Part shown: piece after piece, positions 22,101-30,705 of the stretch | Layout: every line of letters starts with the position of its first letter | Position numbering within the stretch: position 1 is the first letter of the stretch | Origin: Noviherbaspirillum humi | GTDB lineage: Bacteria; Pseudomonadota; Gammaproteobacteria; Burkholderiales; Burkholderiaceae_D | Length of the DNA: 64,000 nt | Assembly: GCF_900188095.1 (NCBI RefSeq) | Contig: NZ_FZOT01000004.1 | Location: forward strand, 186,001-250,000 | Direction: 5' to 3' | Translations under genes and position numbers: made by a program | Notes under the pieces: generated by a model | Seen by the model: only the letters and a program-made list of their open reading frames with translations | Database searches by the model: none | Told to the model about the DNA's origin: nothing

Positions 22101-23184
22101 GCGTGCCGACGAGCGCTCCGATGTGATGAACGTGCTGCGTTCCTTCAACCTCGGCGCCTGCAGCCACATCATCGGCAAGCTCAACGATCGCGACGTGATC
22201 GAGTTCACCCGCGATGCCAAGGTCATCTACAGCCAGCCGCGCACCGAGCTGCAGCGCCTGTGGAGCGAGACCAGCTGGCGCATCGCCCGCCTGCGCGACA
22301 ACCCGGCCTGCGCCGACCAGGAGTACGACCGCATCCTGGATGCGAACGACCCCGGCATGACGCCGAAGCTGACGTTTGACGCGCAGCAGGACATCGCCGC
22401 GCCCTTCATCGCCAGCGGTGCGCGTCCGAAGGTTGCCATCCTGCGCGAGCAGGGCGTCAACTCGCATGTCGAGACAGCCTATGTGATGCATCGTTCCGGC
22501 TTCACCGCCGTCGACGTTCACATGAGCGACCTGATCTCCGGCCGCGCCCGCCTGGATGACTTCAAGGGCCTGATCGCCGTCGGCGGTTTCTCCTACGGCG
22601 ACGTGCTCGGCGCCGGCGAGGGCTGGGCCAAGACCATTCTCTACAACGCCAAGCTGGCCGAAGCCTTCTCCATTTTCTTCAACCGCGGCGACACCTTCGG
22701 CCTCGGCATCTGCAATGGCTGCCAGATGATGAGCAACCTGAAATCCATCATCCCCGGCGCCCACGATTGGCCCAAGTTCACCCGCAACAAGTCGGAGCAG
22801 TTCGAGGCCCGCTTCGGCATGGTGGAAGTCGCCGAGTCGCCATCCATCTTCTTCGACGGCATGGCCGGCACCCGGTCGCCGATCGCCATCGCCCATGGCG
22901 AAGGCTATGCCGACTTCTCGCTCACGGGTGACATGAGCAAGGCCATCACCGCGCTGCGCTACATCGACAACACCGGCGCGCCGACGGAGCGCTACCCGTT
23001 CAACCCGAACGGCTCGCCGCAAGGCATCGCCTCCGTCACCACGCCGGACGGCCGCTTCACCGTGCTGATGCCGCATGCGGAGCGGGTGTTCCGCAGCGTG
23101 CAGCATTCCTGGGCGCCGGACACTTGGGGCGAGTTCTCGCCCTGGATGCGGATGTTCCAGAATGCGCGGAACTGGGTTGCGTAA
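19168..23184 (+). CDS. purL: Phosphoribosylformylglycinamidine synthase (single-chain PurL)
   Basis: PurL catalyses the fourth step of purine synthesis: FGAR, glutamine and ATP give FGAM in the cytoplasm. This is the large fused type with all domains: an N-terminal PurS-like domain, the linker, two AIRS-like halves ([22 protein letters not shown] and, later, [12 protein letters not shown]) and a C-terminal glutaminase with Cys in GICNGCQMM and the His-Glu pair in AHGEGYADF. The start [14 protein letters not shown] at 19168 is the family start, giving 1338 residues; an in-frame ATG at 19141 exists. A TATAAT box (19085-19090) lies upstream but has no well-placed -35. Confidence 0.96.
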   Translation: MLILPGSNALSAFRTQRLLAQLQTVDPNISGITGRYLHFIDSSAPLSDDDQRRLDGMLTYGEPFQKAADGEAFVVIPRFGTISPWASKATDIARNCGMAHIHRIERGVSYRLQMKSGLLGGAKKLPEGAWAEVAALLHDRMTETVLRDAGDAAGLFRELEPQPLAHVDVIGGGRAALVAANTELGLALSEDEIDYLVNAFTQAGRNPTDVELMMFAQANSEHCRHKIFNADWTIDGEKQERSLFAMIRNTHQLNPQGTVVAYSDNSSVIEGAEVPRFYARGAAAGNVYDSSSELIHIMMKVETHNHPTAISPFPGASTGAGGEIRDEGATGRGAKPKAGLTGFTVSNLMITHAVQPWENAADAAVPPSQRQAHAQSGIYGKPDRIASALQIMIDGPLGGAAFNNEFGRPNLAGYFRSYEQKVNGTVYGYHKPIMIAGGLGNISARHTRKNDLPVGSLLIQLGGPGMRIGMGGGAASSMATGTNTADLDFDSVQRGNPEMERRAQEVINACWAMGDDNPILSIHDVGAGGLSNAFPEITNDARRGAIFDLRKVPLEESGLSPKEIWSNESQERYVLAILPESLPLFQYLCERERCIFAVVGTATEERQLKVIDPAHDNSPVDMPMDVLLGKPPKMHRDVQRAQPQLPPVDLTGISLEDAAQRVLRLPTVADKSFLITIGDRTVGATTVRDQMVGPWQVPVADCAVTAMSFEGYLGEAMAMGERTPLAVIDAPASGRMAVGEAITNIAAAPIRNLSDVKLSANWMAACGQPGQDAALFDTVKAVGMELCPALGISIPVGKDSLSMRTTWNDGEAKSVVAPVSLIVSAFGPVHDVRLSLTPQLRKDAGSTVLIAIDLGRSKNRMGGSALTQVMQQIGNEAPDVDSAEDLKAFFNAIQQLNLEKRLLAYHDRSDGGLFATLCEMAFAGRAGVSVNLDILTMDSEHAADWGDSKNWATQVAERRNEQTLRALFNEELGAVIQVRADERSDVMNVLRSFNLGACSHIIGKLNDRDVIEFTRDAKVIYSQPRTELQRLWSETSWRIARLRDNPACADQEYDRILDANDPGMTPKLTFDAQQDIAAPFIASGARPKVAILREQGVNSHVETAYVMHRSGFTAVDVHMSDLISGRARLDDFKGLIAVGGFSYGDVLGAGEGWAKTILYNAKLAEAFSIFFNRGDTFGLGICNGCQMMSNLKSIIPGAHDWPKFTRNKSEQFEARFGMVEVAESPSIFFDGMAGTRSPIAIAHGEGYADFSLTGDMSKAITALRYIDNTGAPTERYPFNPNGSPQGIASVTTPDGRFTVLMPHAERVFRSVQHSWAPDTWGEFSPWMRMFQNARNWVA

Positions 23185-23520
23185 GACTCGTGAAGATGAG
23201 AGCGGAAATTCGCGCAGCACTGCTGCGCGCTCCGTGTACTGGTCCGGCGTACTAGCCGAAAGTAAGGTCCCGGCGGAACTACCTTGTACGAGTCGCTGCT
23301 TGAGCGAAAATGATGTCCGTTCAACTTTACCTGTAAGGTTCCGCAAGACAGCAAACACGTCCGTTTTTATGGTGACGGTTCAAGGCCCAAGTTATTGCGG
23401 AGTGTAGTGAGCAGCACGCCGTCGCGCTTTAGCTCACACCAACGAGCCTCTATAAAACCTAAGGTAGTTTATCTGACTTGCGGCATGATCACTTGGCGCA
23501 TCATAGGCCTACTTGGATCG
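23185..23520 (+). other. Intergenic region after purL, lower GC
   Basis: This stretch of 336 bp holds no credible gene. Just after purL there is a short GC inverted repeat (CGCGCAGCA with TGCTGCGCG around 23211-23229), with almost no loop and no T-run. The base composition falls from here on toward the orphan gene. I see no repeats, tRNA or att-like duplication in it. Confidence 0.5.
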
Positions 23521-24876
23521 TTACTTAGTAAAATGAACTATGACAAACTCACCATCCTTAACTATGTTGACATTTTTATAGCCATGGGCCTCAGCAAGCC
23601 GTCCGGTTGGGGTAAGCAGAGCTGCTTCCTCGCGTGACTTACCCATGGACTGAAGACGCTTAAAAGCTTCGTAGTTATCATTAAGATAGGGGTTTTCGCC
23701 GCTCCAGTTGCCAATAACAACATCAACCTCGATACCCTCTTTTTTCAGCCTCTTCATCACTGCGTTGAACATGTCAGTGCCCCCTCCGCTCTTACCCACG
23801 AATCTAGGGTCTGAACGAAAGGAAAAATTTAATTCGTAATGCCCATTTCTGCGTATTACTCGGCCATCAATGAAGTGATTCTGGCCGTTGCCAACTTTGT
23901 ATTCGAATGACGCTTCCCTATGTCTGTCAGTTACGACGGTTAACTTCTGCGCGATGCGATCCACAATCGCATCGCTCCGCGGCGTGGTTGGTATTTTACC
24001 CAAAGCGTTTACAGCGCTCGGATCTTCGGGCCACTCTTTCAGAATCTTGCGCACTTTGATCTTCAGCCCCTTTGGCAGCAGGGCAATCGCTCTAGGATTC
24101 CGATTGGAGATCACTATCGCCAGTTTCTTCTGTAGTTCGGGGTCGTTGATTGCGCGTTGAAAGGTCCTGGCGTCCTTGAAAACTAACACCACTTCTTTTC
24201 CCATGCGCGCCAGCTGAAGCGCATCCGGCGCAAGATGCAGCACACCGGCTATTACCAAGGCAAGCTCAGCAGCTGATTTGCCCTCGCGATACAGTGGGGA
24301 GTTGGGATCGGCGCCGACAATCCTTGCCGCCTTGTCGCCGGCCTGAGAGAAAAATTCGTCCAGCGCTGCTGATTGTCGGCGAAAGCGCTCCATCGCACTC
24401 GGGTCAACCATTGCTCCAAGTGGCGGCGCAATTAGCATCTTGCCCAAGAACCCGGAAATATCGGCCATAGGTTGCGCGAGAGCGGACACTACTGCACCGC
24501 CAATATTACTTAGGGCTTGCGCGTTGTTGCCATCGGTTTGGTCGATATCGTGCAAGCGTTTGAGTAATGCATCGCCGGCCAGGGGTCTACCCTTATTGTC
24601 GCGCAACGCCGTCGCTAAATACTTCAAGACACCGTCCATGCGCTGGTCGGATACCTGCAGAAAGCGGCGCTCGATGTATTTGATCACTTGAGGGCGTTGC
24701 GTGTCTTCCATTTTATAGCCTTGTCGATTGACAAATGTTTCCGCTACTTGGCGCGGATTACGGACAAAGCTGCTGGTGCTGGATGCTTGCGCAAACGCTT
24801 GGGTAAATGGACCAACTGGATACGAAGGGTCGCCTGAAAGGGACTGCTGGCTATTGGTTCGGTCCACCTTTGTCAT
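23521..24876 (-). CDS. Orphan protein with a possible polymorphic-toxin C-terminus
   Basis: I do not recognise the family with certainty. With the ATG at 24876 (GGGAG 9 nt upstream) it has 451 residues; a GTG at 24906 is possible. There is no signal peptide and no clear membrane helix. The N-terminal half is helical and polar, with a Gly/Ala-rich segment (AQPMADISGFLGKMLIAPPLGAMVDPS) resembling the pre-toxin region of secreted effectors. The last 130 residues form a compact alpha/beta-looking domain: NGQNHFIDGRVIRRNGHYEL, GGGTDMFNAVMKRLKKEGIE, then NDNYEAFKRLQSMGKSREEAALLTPTGRLAEAHGY. The 'GKSxEEAAxxTxTGxxAxxxGY' pattern occurs at the tips of polymorphic toxins. No immunity gene is visible on either side. 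GC is clearly below that of the neighbours, which suggests transfer. Confidence 0.6.
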   Translation of the reverse strand: MTKVDRTNSQQSLSGDPSYPVGPFTQAFAQASSTSSFVRNPRQVAETFVNRQGYKMEDTQRPQVIKYIERRFLQVSDQRMDGVLKYLATALRDNKGRPLAGDALLKRLHDIDQTDGNNAQALSNIGGAVVSALAQPMADISGFLGKMLIAPPLGAMVDPSAMERFRRQSAALDEFFSQAGDKAARIVGADPNSPLYREGKSAAELALVIAGVLHLAPDALQLARMGKEVVLVFKDARTFQRAINDPELQKKLAIVISNRNPRAIALLPKGLKIKVRKILKEWPEDPSAVNALGKIPTTPRSDAIVDRIAQKLTVVTDRHREASFEYKVGNGQNHFIDGRVIRRNGHYELNFSFRSDPRFVGKSGGGTDMFNAVMKRLKKEGIEVDVVIGNWSGENPYLNDNYEAFKRLQSMGKSREEAALLTPTGRLAEAHGYKNVNIVKDGEFVIVHFTK

Positions 24877-25157
24877 GAATACTGCTCCCAGTTTGATTAC
24901 AGACACGCTTTTATTGTGAGCAATTTAAATGCCTGATCAATAACAGAGCCGGTGGCTATCGATCAATGCAATCGCATACTGCAACTGCATGGCATAGGCG
25001 CCAACTCAGTCGGCCAGAGTGGAAACCGGGATCGCCAGTCCGATCACGGACGTCATAAGTATTTCAACCGCCTACCGCCGTACAAGGTGGTTTGACCGGG
25101 GACTTACAGCCAAACCGTATGGCGGGCTAAACGACCGGCCGGAAGCACCATTCGGCC

Positions 25158-25916
25158 TCAATACGCCAGCCCGATCGAAAACCGGTTCTGCGTCGCCATT
25201 CCGAAGTTGGCGTACTCGTCATGCGCATAGCGGATGAAGGTGCGGCCCCAGGCATAGGTCAGCGTCAGCGCCCGGCCCCGCACATAGTCGCCGCTGCTCG
25301 AAGTTCCGTGCTTGACCGAAAAGTCGATTGAGAACCGTTCGGTGGCGGACAGGTTCTGGTGCATGTAGGCATGCGTCACGCGCTGGTTCGTACCGAGGCG
25401 GTCATCCCACAGGTGATAAGCCAGCACCTCGGTGCCGCTGCGAAAGCGGGCGCCCAGCCCGACAGTGATCGCATCGTTCGGATCGAAATTCAGATTCACG
25501 TAACTGCGCAGGTTGGTCCGTCCGAAGCCCAGCAAGGCATAAACCGGGTCGCCGACCTGCATGTTGGCGGAGCCGCCGAGGAAGCCGCCACTCGCGGCCT
25601 GCACCGACCAGACCGTGCGTCCATAGCTGAAGTCCTGGGTGTATTCATATCCGCCCCGAAGCTGGCGGAAGTCTTCCCTGTCCCGATACCAGCCCAGCCA
25701 GAGCGCATGCGGACCATGGTTGCCGCGCAGGTTGGCGTCGAACGCATGGTTGCCATCGGATGACTGGTAGAAGGAGGGCGTGAATTTCAGGTTCACCGGA
25801 TTGGGATCGATGCTCGGCGGCGGTCGCTTGCCGCTTTCCTGGGCCGGTGCGGTGCCGGCATGCAGCACGATCAGAAGCGCGCCGCTCGTTTTCAACATGC
25901 GTCGAAAGGCATGCAT
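25158..25916 (-). CDS. Outer-membrane beta-barrel protein of unknown function
   Basis: The 252-residue protein starts with a signal peptide (MHAFRRMLKTSGALLIVLHAGTAPAQ). The mature part alternates polar and aromatic residues in short strands (HALWLGWYRDREDF, LRGGYEYTQDFSYGRTVWSVQAASGG, LTLTYAWGRTFIRYAHDEY) and ends in RFSIGLAY, an aromatic C-terminus like that recognised by the Bam machinery. This layout suggests a barrel of 10-12 strands. I do not know the family. It starts two bases before the stop of the DUF1345 gene is complete on the same strand (25916 against stop 25918-25920), so it is the second gene of that operon. Confidence 0.7.
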   Translation of the reverse strand: MHAFRRMLKTSGALLIVLHAGTAPAQESGKRPPPSIDPNPVNLKFTPSFYQSSDGNHAFDANLRGNHGPHALWLGWYRDREDFRQLRGGYEYTQDFSYGRTVWSVQAASGGFLGGSANMQVGDPVYALLGFGRTNLRSYVNLNFDPNDAITVGLGARFRSGTEVLAYHLWDDRLGTNQRVTHAYMHQNLSATERFSIDFSVKHGTSSSGDYVRGRALTLTYAWGRTFIRYAHDEYANFGMATQNRFSIGLAY

Positions 25917-25917
25917 A

Positions 25918-26577
25918 TCAGCTCCCGACCACGCCGGCGGCGATGTTGATTGACATGCCGATGATGGCGGCGTTGAAGAAGAAGCTCAACACCGATTGCG
26001 CCAGCACCGCCTTTCGCATCGCCGTCGACGCAATGCTGATATCGGATGTCTGGGCAGCGACGGCGATGGTGAAGGAAAAATAGAGAAAATCCCAGTAGCC
26101 CGGCCGCAGCGATTCGTCCGGAAAACGCAGGGGCCGGTCGCCTTCGGGCGCACGGTAATACAGATGGGCGTAGTGGAACATGTAGACAGTGCCGAGCAGC
26201 AGCCAGGAGCCGATCACGGTGGCGGCGGTGAGCCCGTAATGCATCAGGCGCGCGCCGCCGGCCACATTCTTCACCGACGCCAGTTCGACCACGATCGCCG
26301 CCAGGCTCAGCATCGCGCCAAGCGACATCACCGCCAGCACGAAAACCGCATTCCGGTCTTCCTGCCGGGCCAGGCGGTAGATGCGCTCCTCATTGCCGCG
26401 TGCAACCAGCAAGCTCATCAACGCCAGATAAGCCCAGATCGCCACATTCCAGCCGGCCAGTATCCGCACGATGGCGCTCGCCGGCCCGGGCAGGGCCACA
26501 CCCACTAGCGTACCGGCCATGAGGGAAGTCATCAGGCGGGGATGGGAACGCAGCAGCTGGCGGCGGTGACTGGTCAT
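25918..26577 (-). CDS. DUF1345 family inner-membrane protein
   Basis: The 219-residue protein has about five membrane helices: VALPGPASAIVRILAGWNVAIWAYL, VFVLAVMSLGAMLSLAAIVVEL, a third around TAATVIGSWLLLGTVYMFHYAHLYY, one around LYFSFTIAVAAQ and one at the end. The segments FHYAHLYYR, PGYWDFLYFSFTIAVAAQTSDI and SVLSFFFNAAIIGMSINI are the conserved core of DUF1345. The core resembles the pore part of two-helix ion channels, but no function is established. It lies directly upstream of the outer-membrane barrel gene and both are likely transcribed together. Confidence 0.82.
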   Translation of the reverse strand: MTSHRRQLLRSHPRLMTSLMAGTLVGVALPGPASAIVRILAGWNVAIWAYLALMSLLVARGNEERIYRLARQEDRNAVFVLAVMSLGAMLSLAAIVVELASVKNVAGGARLMHYGLTAATVIGSWLLLGTVYMFHYAHLYYRAPEGDRPLRFPDESLRPGYWDFLYFSFTIAVAAQTSDISIASTAMRKAVLAQSVLSFFFNAAIIGMSINIAAGVVGS

Positions 26578-26751
26578 GCGGAACGTCCGTGTTGGGTGCG
26601 TCAGCGCATTCTAGTCGAGCGGGGCAGCTTAGACTGCTGGATTGATCCCTTTCTCCGGTTTCGCGTGGCGAAGCATTGGATTTCAACAGAGGGACGATGG
26701 CCCATCGCTTCGATCGAAAAGGGGCATCTTCGGCCATTTGCGCCAATAATG

Positions 26752-26784
26752 GAAAAGGCCGCTTACCGGGACGATAAGCGGCCT
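26752..26784 (-). terminator. Terminator of the selO-ppiC operon
   Basis: A perfect 10-bp stem, AGGCCGCTTA (26756-26765) with TAAGCGGCCT (26775-26784), has a 9-nt loop. Read on the minus strand it is followed by TTTTCC, as expected for a terminator 68 bp after the ppiC stop. Confidence 0.85.
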
Positions 26785-26851
26785 CTTGAGCCGGAAGCGT
26801 TCTCTCATGCGCCATCCAAAGCGGATGGGCGCACGACAGAATCAGGCGGCT

Positions 26852-27628
26852 TTACTGCACTTTCGCCTTTTCGCGCAGGTTCTGCTGGAAGGCCTGCAGT
26901 TTCTTCTGCTGCAGCGCTTCGGCGATCTGCGGCTTCACTTCTTCCAGCGACGGCACCTTGGCGGCGCGCACGTCCTCCAGCTTGATCACGTGATAGCCGA
27001 ACTGGGTCTTGACCGGTGCTTCGGTGATCTGGCCTTTCTGCAGGCCGGTCATGGCGTCGGAGAAGGGCTTGACGAAGGAAGCCGGGGAAGCCCAGTCGAG
27101 GTCGCCGCCGTTGTTGGCGGAACCCGGATCCTTGGATTGCTTGGCGAGGTCCTCGAACTTGGCGCCGCCTTTCAGCTTGGTGATGATGGCCTTGGCGTCT
27201 TCTTCCTTCTCGACCAGGATGTGGCGGGCATGGTATTCCTTGTCGCCGGCCTGGGCCTTGAACTTGTCGTACTCGGCCTTGATGTCGGCGTCGCTGACCG
27301 GGTTCTTCTTCAGGTAATCGGAGACCAGCGAGCGGATCACGATGGATTGGCGGGCGATCTCAACCTGATTCTTCACCTCGGGCGAATTGGACAGGCCCTG
27401 CTTGTCGGCTTCCTGCATCAGGATCTCGCGGTTGATCAGCTCTTCCTTGACCATGTTGCGCAACTGCGGGGAGTCGGGCTGGCCCTGGGAGGTAAGTTGC
27501 TTGATCATGGCGTCGGCGCGCGAAGACGGTACCGGCTTGCCGTTGACGACAGCGAGGTTCTGGGCGAATGCCGGAAGGGTGACAGCAGCGAGGAGCGTCA
27601 TCAGCAGACGAGCGGGTGTTGAAGTCAT
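26852..27628 (-). CDS. Periplasmic parvulin-type peptidyl-prolyl isomerase
   Basis: The 258-residue protein has a signal peptide (MTSTPARLLMTLLAAVTLPAFA). A SurA-like helical part follows (about 40-125). A rotamase domain spans about 130-225, with YHARHILVEKEEDAKAII, SKDPGSANNGGDLDWASPASFVKPF and TQFGYHVIKLEDVR. A basic, glutamine-rich tail ends it. It belongs with the PpiC/SurA/PrsA group of periplasmic foldases. It is the last gene of the five-gene selO-msrB-yciB-bolA unit, 31 bp after bolA and before a strong terminator. A lipoprotein form is excluded, since no lipobox cysteine is present. Confidence 0.92.
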   Translation of the reverse strand: MTSTPARLLMTLLAAVTLPAFAQNLAVVNGKPVPSSRADAMIKQLTSQGQPDSPQLRNMVKEELINREILMQEADKQGLSNSPEVKNQVEIARQSIVIRSLVSDYLKKNPVSDADIKAEYDKFKAQAGDKEYHARHILVEKEEDAKAIITKLKGGAKFEDLAKQSKDPGSANNGGDLDWASPASFVKPFSDAMTGLQKGQITEAPVKTQFGYHVIKLEDVRAAKVPSLEEVKPQIAEALQQKKLQAFQQNLREKAKVQ

Positions 27629-27659
27629 TGCAATTCCTAATTCGGGTTGAAAAATAGCT

Positions 27660-27956
27660 TCAGGCAGTTGGCGCCGAGGGCTGGCTCGCCAGCTCCGAGG
27701 GTGCGATCGCGTTTATCACGAGCGCATGTATTTCAGCCTGCATCATGTCGCGCAGGCAATCATACACCAGCCGATGCCGGCTGACGCGGTTCCTGCCCTC
27801 GAAAGCGGCAGAGACCAGAGTCACCCGGTAGTGGCCGGCGCCGCCTGCTGCGCCGGCATGGCCGGCATGCAGATGCGAGTCGTCGACGAGTTCGCAGCGG
27901 CTCGGCGCGAAGGCTTGTTCGAGTCTGGCGCGGATGCGCTCCATGCGGTCGCTCAT
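27660..27956 (-). CDS. BolA family protein
   Basis: The 98-residue protein has the BolA fold: [30 protein letters not shown], then [28 protein letters not shown] and [14 protein letters not shown]. BolA proteins act with monothiol glutaredoxins in handling iron-sulfur clusters and are tied to stress and cell shape. The cluster-binding His is present in HLHAGH and in the C-terminal [11 protein letters not shown] glycine-rich loop ([10 protein letters not shown]) is longer than in E. coli BolA. It overlaps the preceding yciB by 4 bp. The exact subgroup (BolA or IbaG) is not certain. Confidence 0.88.
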   Translation of the reverse strand: MSDRMERIRARLEQAFAPSRCELVDDSHLHAGHAGAAGGAGHYRVTLVSAAFEGRNRVSRHRLVYDCLRDMMQAEIHALVINAIAPSELASQPSAPTA

Positions 27957-28576
27957 CGGGTGTCCTTCAGGTACTTCGACAGGAACAGGCTCTGGCCGAT
28001 GACGAAGGCGAACATCAAGCCGGTGAATCCGAACAGCTTGAAGTTCACCCAGGCCGCCGTGGTGTAGTTATAGGCCACGTAGAGATTCACAAGGCCCATG
28101 AAGCCGAAGAAGGCCGCCCAGGCGACGTTGAGCTTTTGCCATACGGCATTCGGCAGGCTGACCTGCTTCTGCATCATCAGGCGGATCAGGTTCTTGCCCA
28201 TCAGCGCCTGCGACACCAGCAGCGCCACGCCGAAGCACCAGTACAGCACCGTCGGCTTCCACTTGATGAAGGTTTCATTGTGGAAGTAGATGGTGGCGCC
28301 GCCGAACACGGTGATGATCACCAGCGATACCCACAGCATCGGATCGACTCGGCGGCCGCGCAGCAGCAGATAAAGGATTTGCGCCAGGGTGGCAACGATG
28401 GCCACGGCGGTGGCAAGCATGATCGGCGCCTGCTCCGCCAGGGAGCCGGTGCCGCCGGACACGATGCCGGAGAGGTATTGCTGCACCAGCGCCAGCGCCT
28501 GCTCCCGGTGGCCTTCGCCCCATTTGAAGACGCCAAAGAACAGGATGACCGGGAACAGATCGAAAAGAAACTTCAT
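27953..28576 (-). CDS. yciB: Inner-membrane septation protein YciB (IspA/IspZ family)
   Basis: The 207 residues form the usual five- to six-helix inner-membrane protein of the YciB family: [19 protein letters not shown] at the start, [50 protein letters not shown] and [19 protein letters not shown]. Relatives affect septum formation and envelope integrity in Shigella and E. coli. Compared with E. coli YciB there is an insertion of about 25 residues after helix 1 ([22 protein letters not shown]). The start lies 6 bp after the msrB stop and the end overlaps bolA, so it is in the middle of the operon. Confidence 0.92.
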   Translation of the reverse strand: MKFLFDLFPVILFFGVFKWGEGHREQALALVQQYLSGIVSGGTGSLAEQAPIMLATAVAIVATLAQILYLLLRGRRVDPMLWVSLVIITVFGGATIYFHNETFIKWKPTVLYWCFGVALLVSQALMGKNLIRLMMQKQVSLPNAVWQKLNVAWAAFFGFMGLVNLYVAYNYTTAAWVNFKLFGFTGLMFAFVIGQSLFLSKYLKDTR

Positions 28577-28582
28577 GTGCGG

Positions 28583-28987
28583 TTATTTCTCCGGGGCCGG
28601 CTGAAACGCCAGCGCGGCCGAGTTGATGCAATAGCGCAGTCCGGTCGGCGGCGGGCCATCGGGGAAGACATGGCCGAGATGCGCATCGCAGACGTTGCAA
28701 AGAATTTCGGTGCGTATCATGCCATGGCTGCGGTCGACGCGCTCGGTCACTTTGGACGGATCGAGCGCCCGGAAGTAACTCGGCCAGCCGCAGCCGGATT
28801 CGAATTTGGCGTCCGATTCGAACAGCGGCGTGCCGCAGCAGACGCAGGTATAGATCCCATGTTCATGGTGATCCCAGTATTTGCCGGAGAAGGCGCGCTC
28901 GGTGGCCGCATGGCGGGTCACCTGGTATTGCATCGGGTCGAGCTGGGCGCGCCATTCGGCGTCGGTCTTGGTCACTTTGTCGGTCAT
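28583..28987 (-). CDS. msrB: Peptide-methionine (R)-S-oxide reductase
   Basis: MsrB reduces the R form of methionine sulfoxide in proteins, using thioredoxin. The start at 28987 gives 134 residues and overlaps the selO stop as ATGA, a sign of translational coupling. The zinc site is formed by CVCCG and [10 protein letters not shown]. The catalytic cysteine is in [13 protein letters not shown], and the substrate site in [14 protein letters not shown] second cysteine that could resolve the sulfenic acid is in CGWPSY. There is no signal peptide, so it is cytoplasmic. The SelO-MsrB pairing ties it to oxidative stress. Confidence 0.95.
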   Translation of the reverse strand: MTDKVTKTDAEWRAQLDPMQYQVTRHAATERAFSGKYWDHHEHGIYTCVCCGTPLFESDAKFESGCGWPSYFRALDPSKVTERVDRSHGMIRTEILCNVCDAHLGHVFPDGPPPTGLRYCINSAALAFQPAPEK

Positions 28988-30489
28988 GATGAGCAGCTTA
29001 CCTCCAGTTCCTTGGCCCAATCGGGCGGCAGTTCGGCATATTTCTCGTTTTCCGGCTGTTCGTCAAACGGTTTTTCCAATATTTTCAGGAGCCGCTGCAC
29101 TTCGGAAAAATCCTTGGACTGGGCCTTCTCGATGGCAATCTGCGCCTGGTAATTGCGCAGGACATACTTCGGATTGACGGCATTCATCGCCGCCTGGCGC
29201 TGGGCATCGACGCTGTTTTCGGCGCGCAGCCGCTCCCGGTACTTGGCCGCCCAGGCGTCGAAGGCCGGCCGGTCGATGATGAGGTCGCGCACCGGTTCGT
29301 CGCTGCCCGGATCGTCCAGCTTGAGGCCGCCGAGGCGCCGGAAGAACAGGGTGAAGTCGATGTGATTGGCCTGCATCAGCGCGAACATCTCGTCGATCAG
29401 GGCCTTATCCTGAGACTGCAGGGTGGTCAGTCCGAGTTTGGCATGCAGAAGCCGGTCCATTTCCTGCTGGTATTCACCCTTGTAGACTTCGAGCGCGGCC
29501 TGTGTCGTTTCCACTTCGCCGATCAGCGGCAGCAGCGCCTGGCCGAGCGCATAACAGTTCCACTGGCCGATGCCGGGCTGCATCTGGTACGAATAACGCC
29601 CTTGGCGGTCGGTGTGGTTGCAGATGTGGTTGGCGTCGAAGGCTTCCATGAATCCGTAGGGGCCGTAGTCGATCGTGATGCCGAGAATCGACATGTTGTC
29701 GGTGTTCATTACCCCATGCATGAAGCCGACTGCCTGCCATTGCGCCATCAGCCGGGCGGTGCGGCGGGTGACTTCGGACAGGAATGCGCGGTAGGGGTTG
29801 TCCGCCTCGCGCAGTTCGGGATAAAAGCGATCGATGACGTAGTCGGCCAGCAGCTTCAGTTCGTCGTGCTTCTCGTTGTAGTACCAGTGTTCGAAGGAAC
29901 CGAAGCGCACGAAAGTCGGCGCCAGCCGGGTGACGACCGCGCTGGTCTCGGGCGTTTCGCGCATGACCAGCATGTCGGACCCGGTCACGCATAGGGCGCG
30001 CGAGGTCGGTATGCCGAGCGCCGCCATGGCTTCCGAGCAAAGGAATTCCCGGATCGAGGAGCGCAGCACCGCGCGGCCATCGCCCATGCGCGAGTAGGGC
30101 GTCAGGCCGGATCCCTTCAATTGCAGTTCCATCCGGCCCGGCTTGTCGGAAATCGCGGCGGGCACGTCGCCCAGCAGGATGGCCCGGCCGTCGCCCAGCT
30201 GTCCGGCCCAGACGCCGAACTGGTGACCGGAGTAGACCGCGGCCAGCGGCAGCGCGCCTTTCGGCACGCGGTTGCCGGCGAAGGTATCGGTGAATTCGGG
30301 CCGCCCCAATTCGGCGCTGTCGAGGCCGATCATCGCCGCCACCGACTCGCTGGCGCCGACGAGGTAGGGCGCCGGCACCGGCGTCGGCATCAGCCGGGTG
30401 TAGAAGGCCGGCGGCAGGGAGGCGAAGGAGTTCTCGAAGGGGAGGGTGTCGATGCGGTACTGCGTTTGTTGCGGGTCAGGTGAAGTCAT
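28984..30489 (-). CDS. selO: SelO (YdiU family) protein AMPylase
   Basis: SelO proteins have a kinase fold but transfer AMP to Ser, Thr or Tyr of proteins and help bacteria withstand oxidative stress. The start [14 protein letters not shown] at 30489 gives 501 residues, normal for the family. Conserved blocks include [84 protein letters not shown] and [18 protein letters not shown]. The C-terminus ends ...LEVSCSS: the penultimate Cys corresponds to the selenocysteine position of eukaryotic SelO. The open frame upstream of 30489 lacks family similarity and is noncoding. It heads a five-gene operon. Confidence 0.94.
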   Translation of the reverse strand: MTSPDPQQTQYRIDTLPFENSFASLPPAFYTRLMPTPVPAPYLVGASESVAAMIGLDSAELGRPEFTDTFAGNRVPKGALPLAAVYSGHQFGVWAGQLGDGRAILLGDVPAAISDKPGRMELQLKGSGLTPYSRMGDGRAVLRSSIREFLCSEAMAALGIPTSRALCVTGSDMLVMRETPETSAVVTRLAPTFVRFGSFEHWYYNEKHDELKLLADYVIDRFYPELREADNPYRAFLSEVTRRTARLMAQWQAVGFMHGVMNTDNMSILGITIDYGPYGFMEAFDANHICNHTDRQGRYSYQMQPGIGQWNCYALGQALLPLIGEVETTQAALEVYKGEYQQEMDRLLHAKLGLTTLQSQDKALIDEMFALMQANHIDFTLFFRRLGGLKLDDPGSDEPVRDLIIDRPAFDAWAAKYRERLRAENSVDAQRQAAMNAVNPKYVLRNYQAQIAIEKAQSKDFSEVQRLLKILEKPFDEQPENEKYAELPPDWAKELEVSCSS

Positions 30490-30705
30490 TGGTTTCCTTG
30501 GGTCGGCACTGCTGCCGGGACTAGATAGTTTGCGCGAATGTATAAGGAACTCCTTCTTCCTCGGGAGGAGAGGGAAGCAAGGGTCGGGCGGAGTGCTGCT
30601 CCGCGGAACTTTTGCTGCGCCCCTAACCCTCCCCTTGAAAGGAGGAACTGAGCACTGGCTATTCACTCGCCCGGGGAGTGCTCTCGTTCCCATTTTGAAC
30701 TCCCT
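30490..30705. other. Intergenic region with repeat-like sequence
   Basis: Between selO and the Crp/Fnr gene (both on the minus strand) lies a purine/pyrimidine-biased stretch. Short words occur in both orientations: GGAGTGCT twice, AGCACT inverted, and CCCTAACCCTCCCCTTGAAAGGAGG. It resembles the dispersed intergenic repeats of many betaproteobacteria. No gene is seen. The selO promoter must lie here but is not clear. Confidence 0.35.

Noticed and set aside
20845-23358. Minus-strand frame of 837 codons opposite purL
   Set aside because: It lies within an obvious PurL gene and is a codon-bias shadow.
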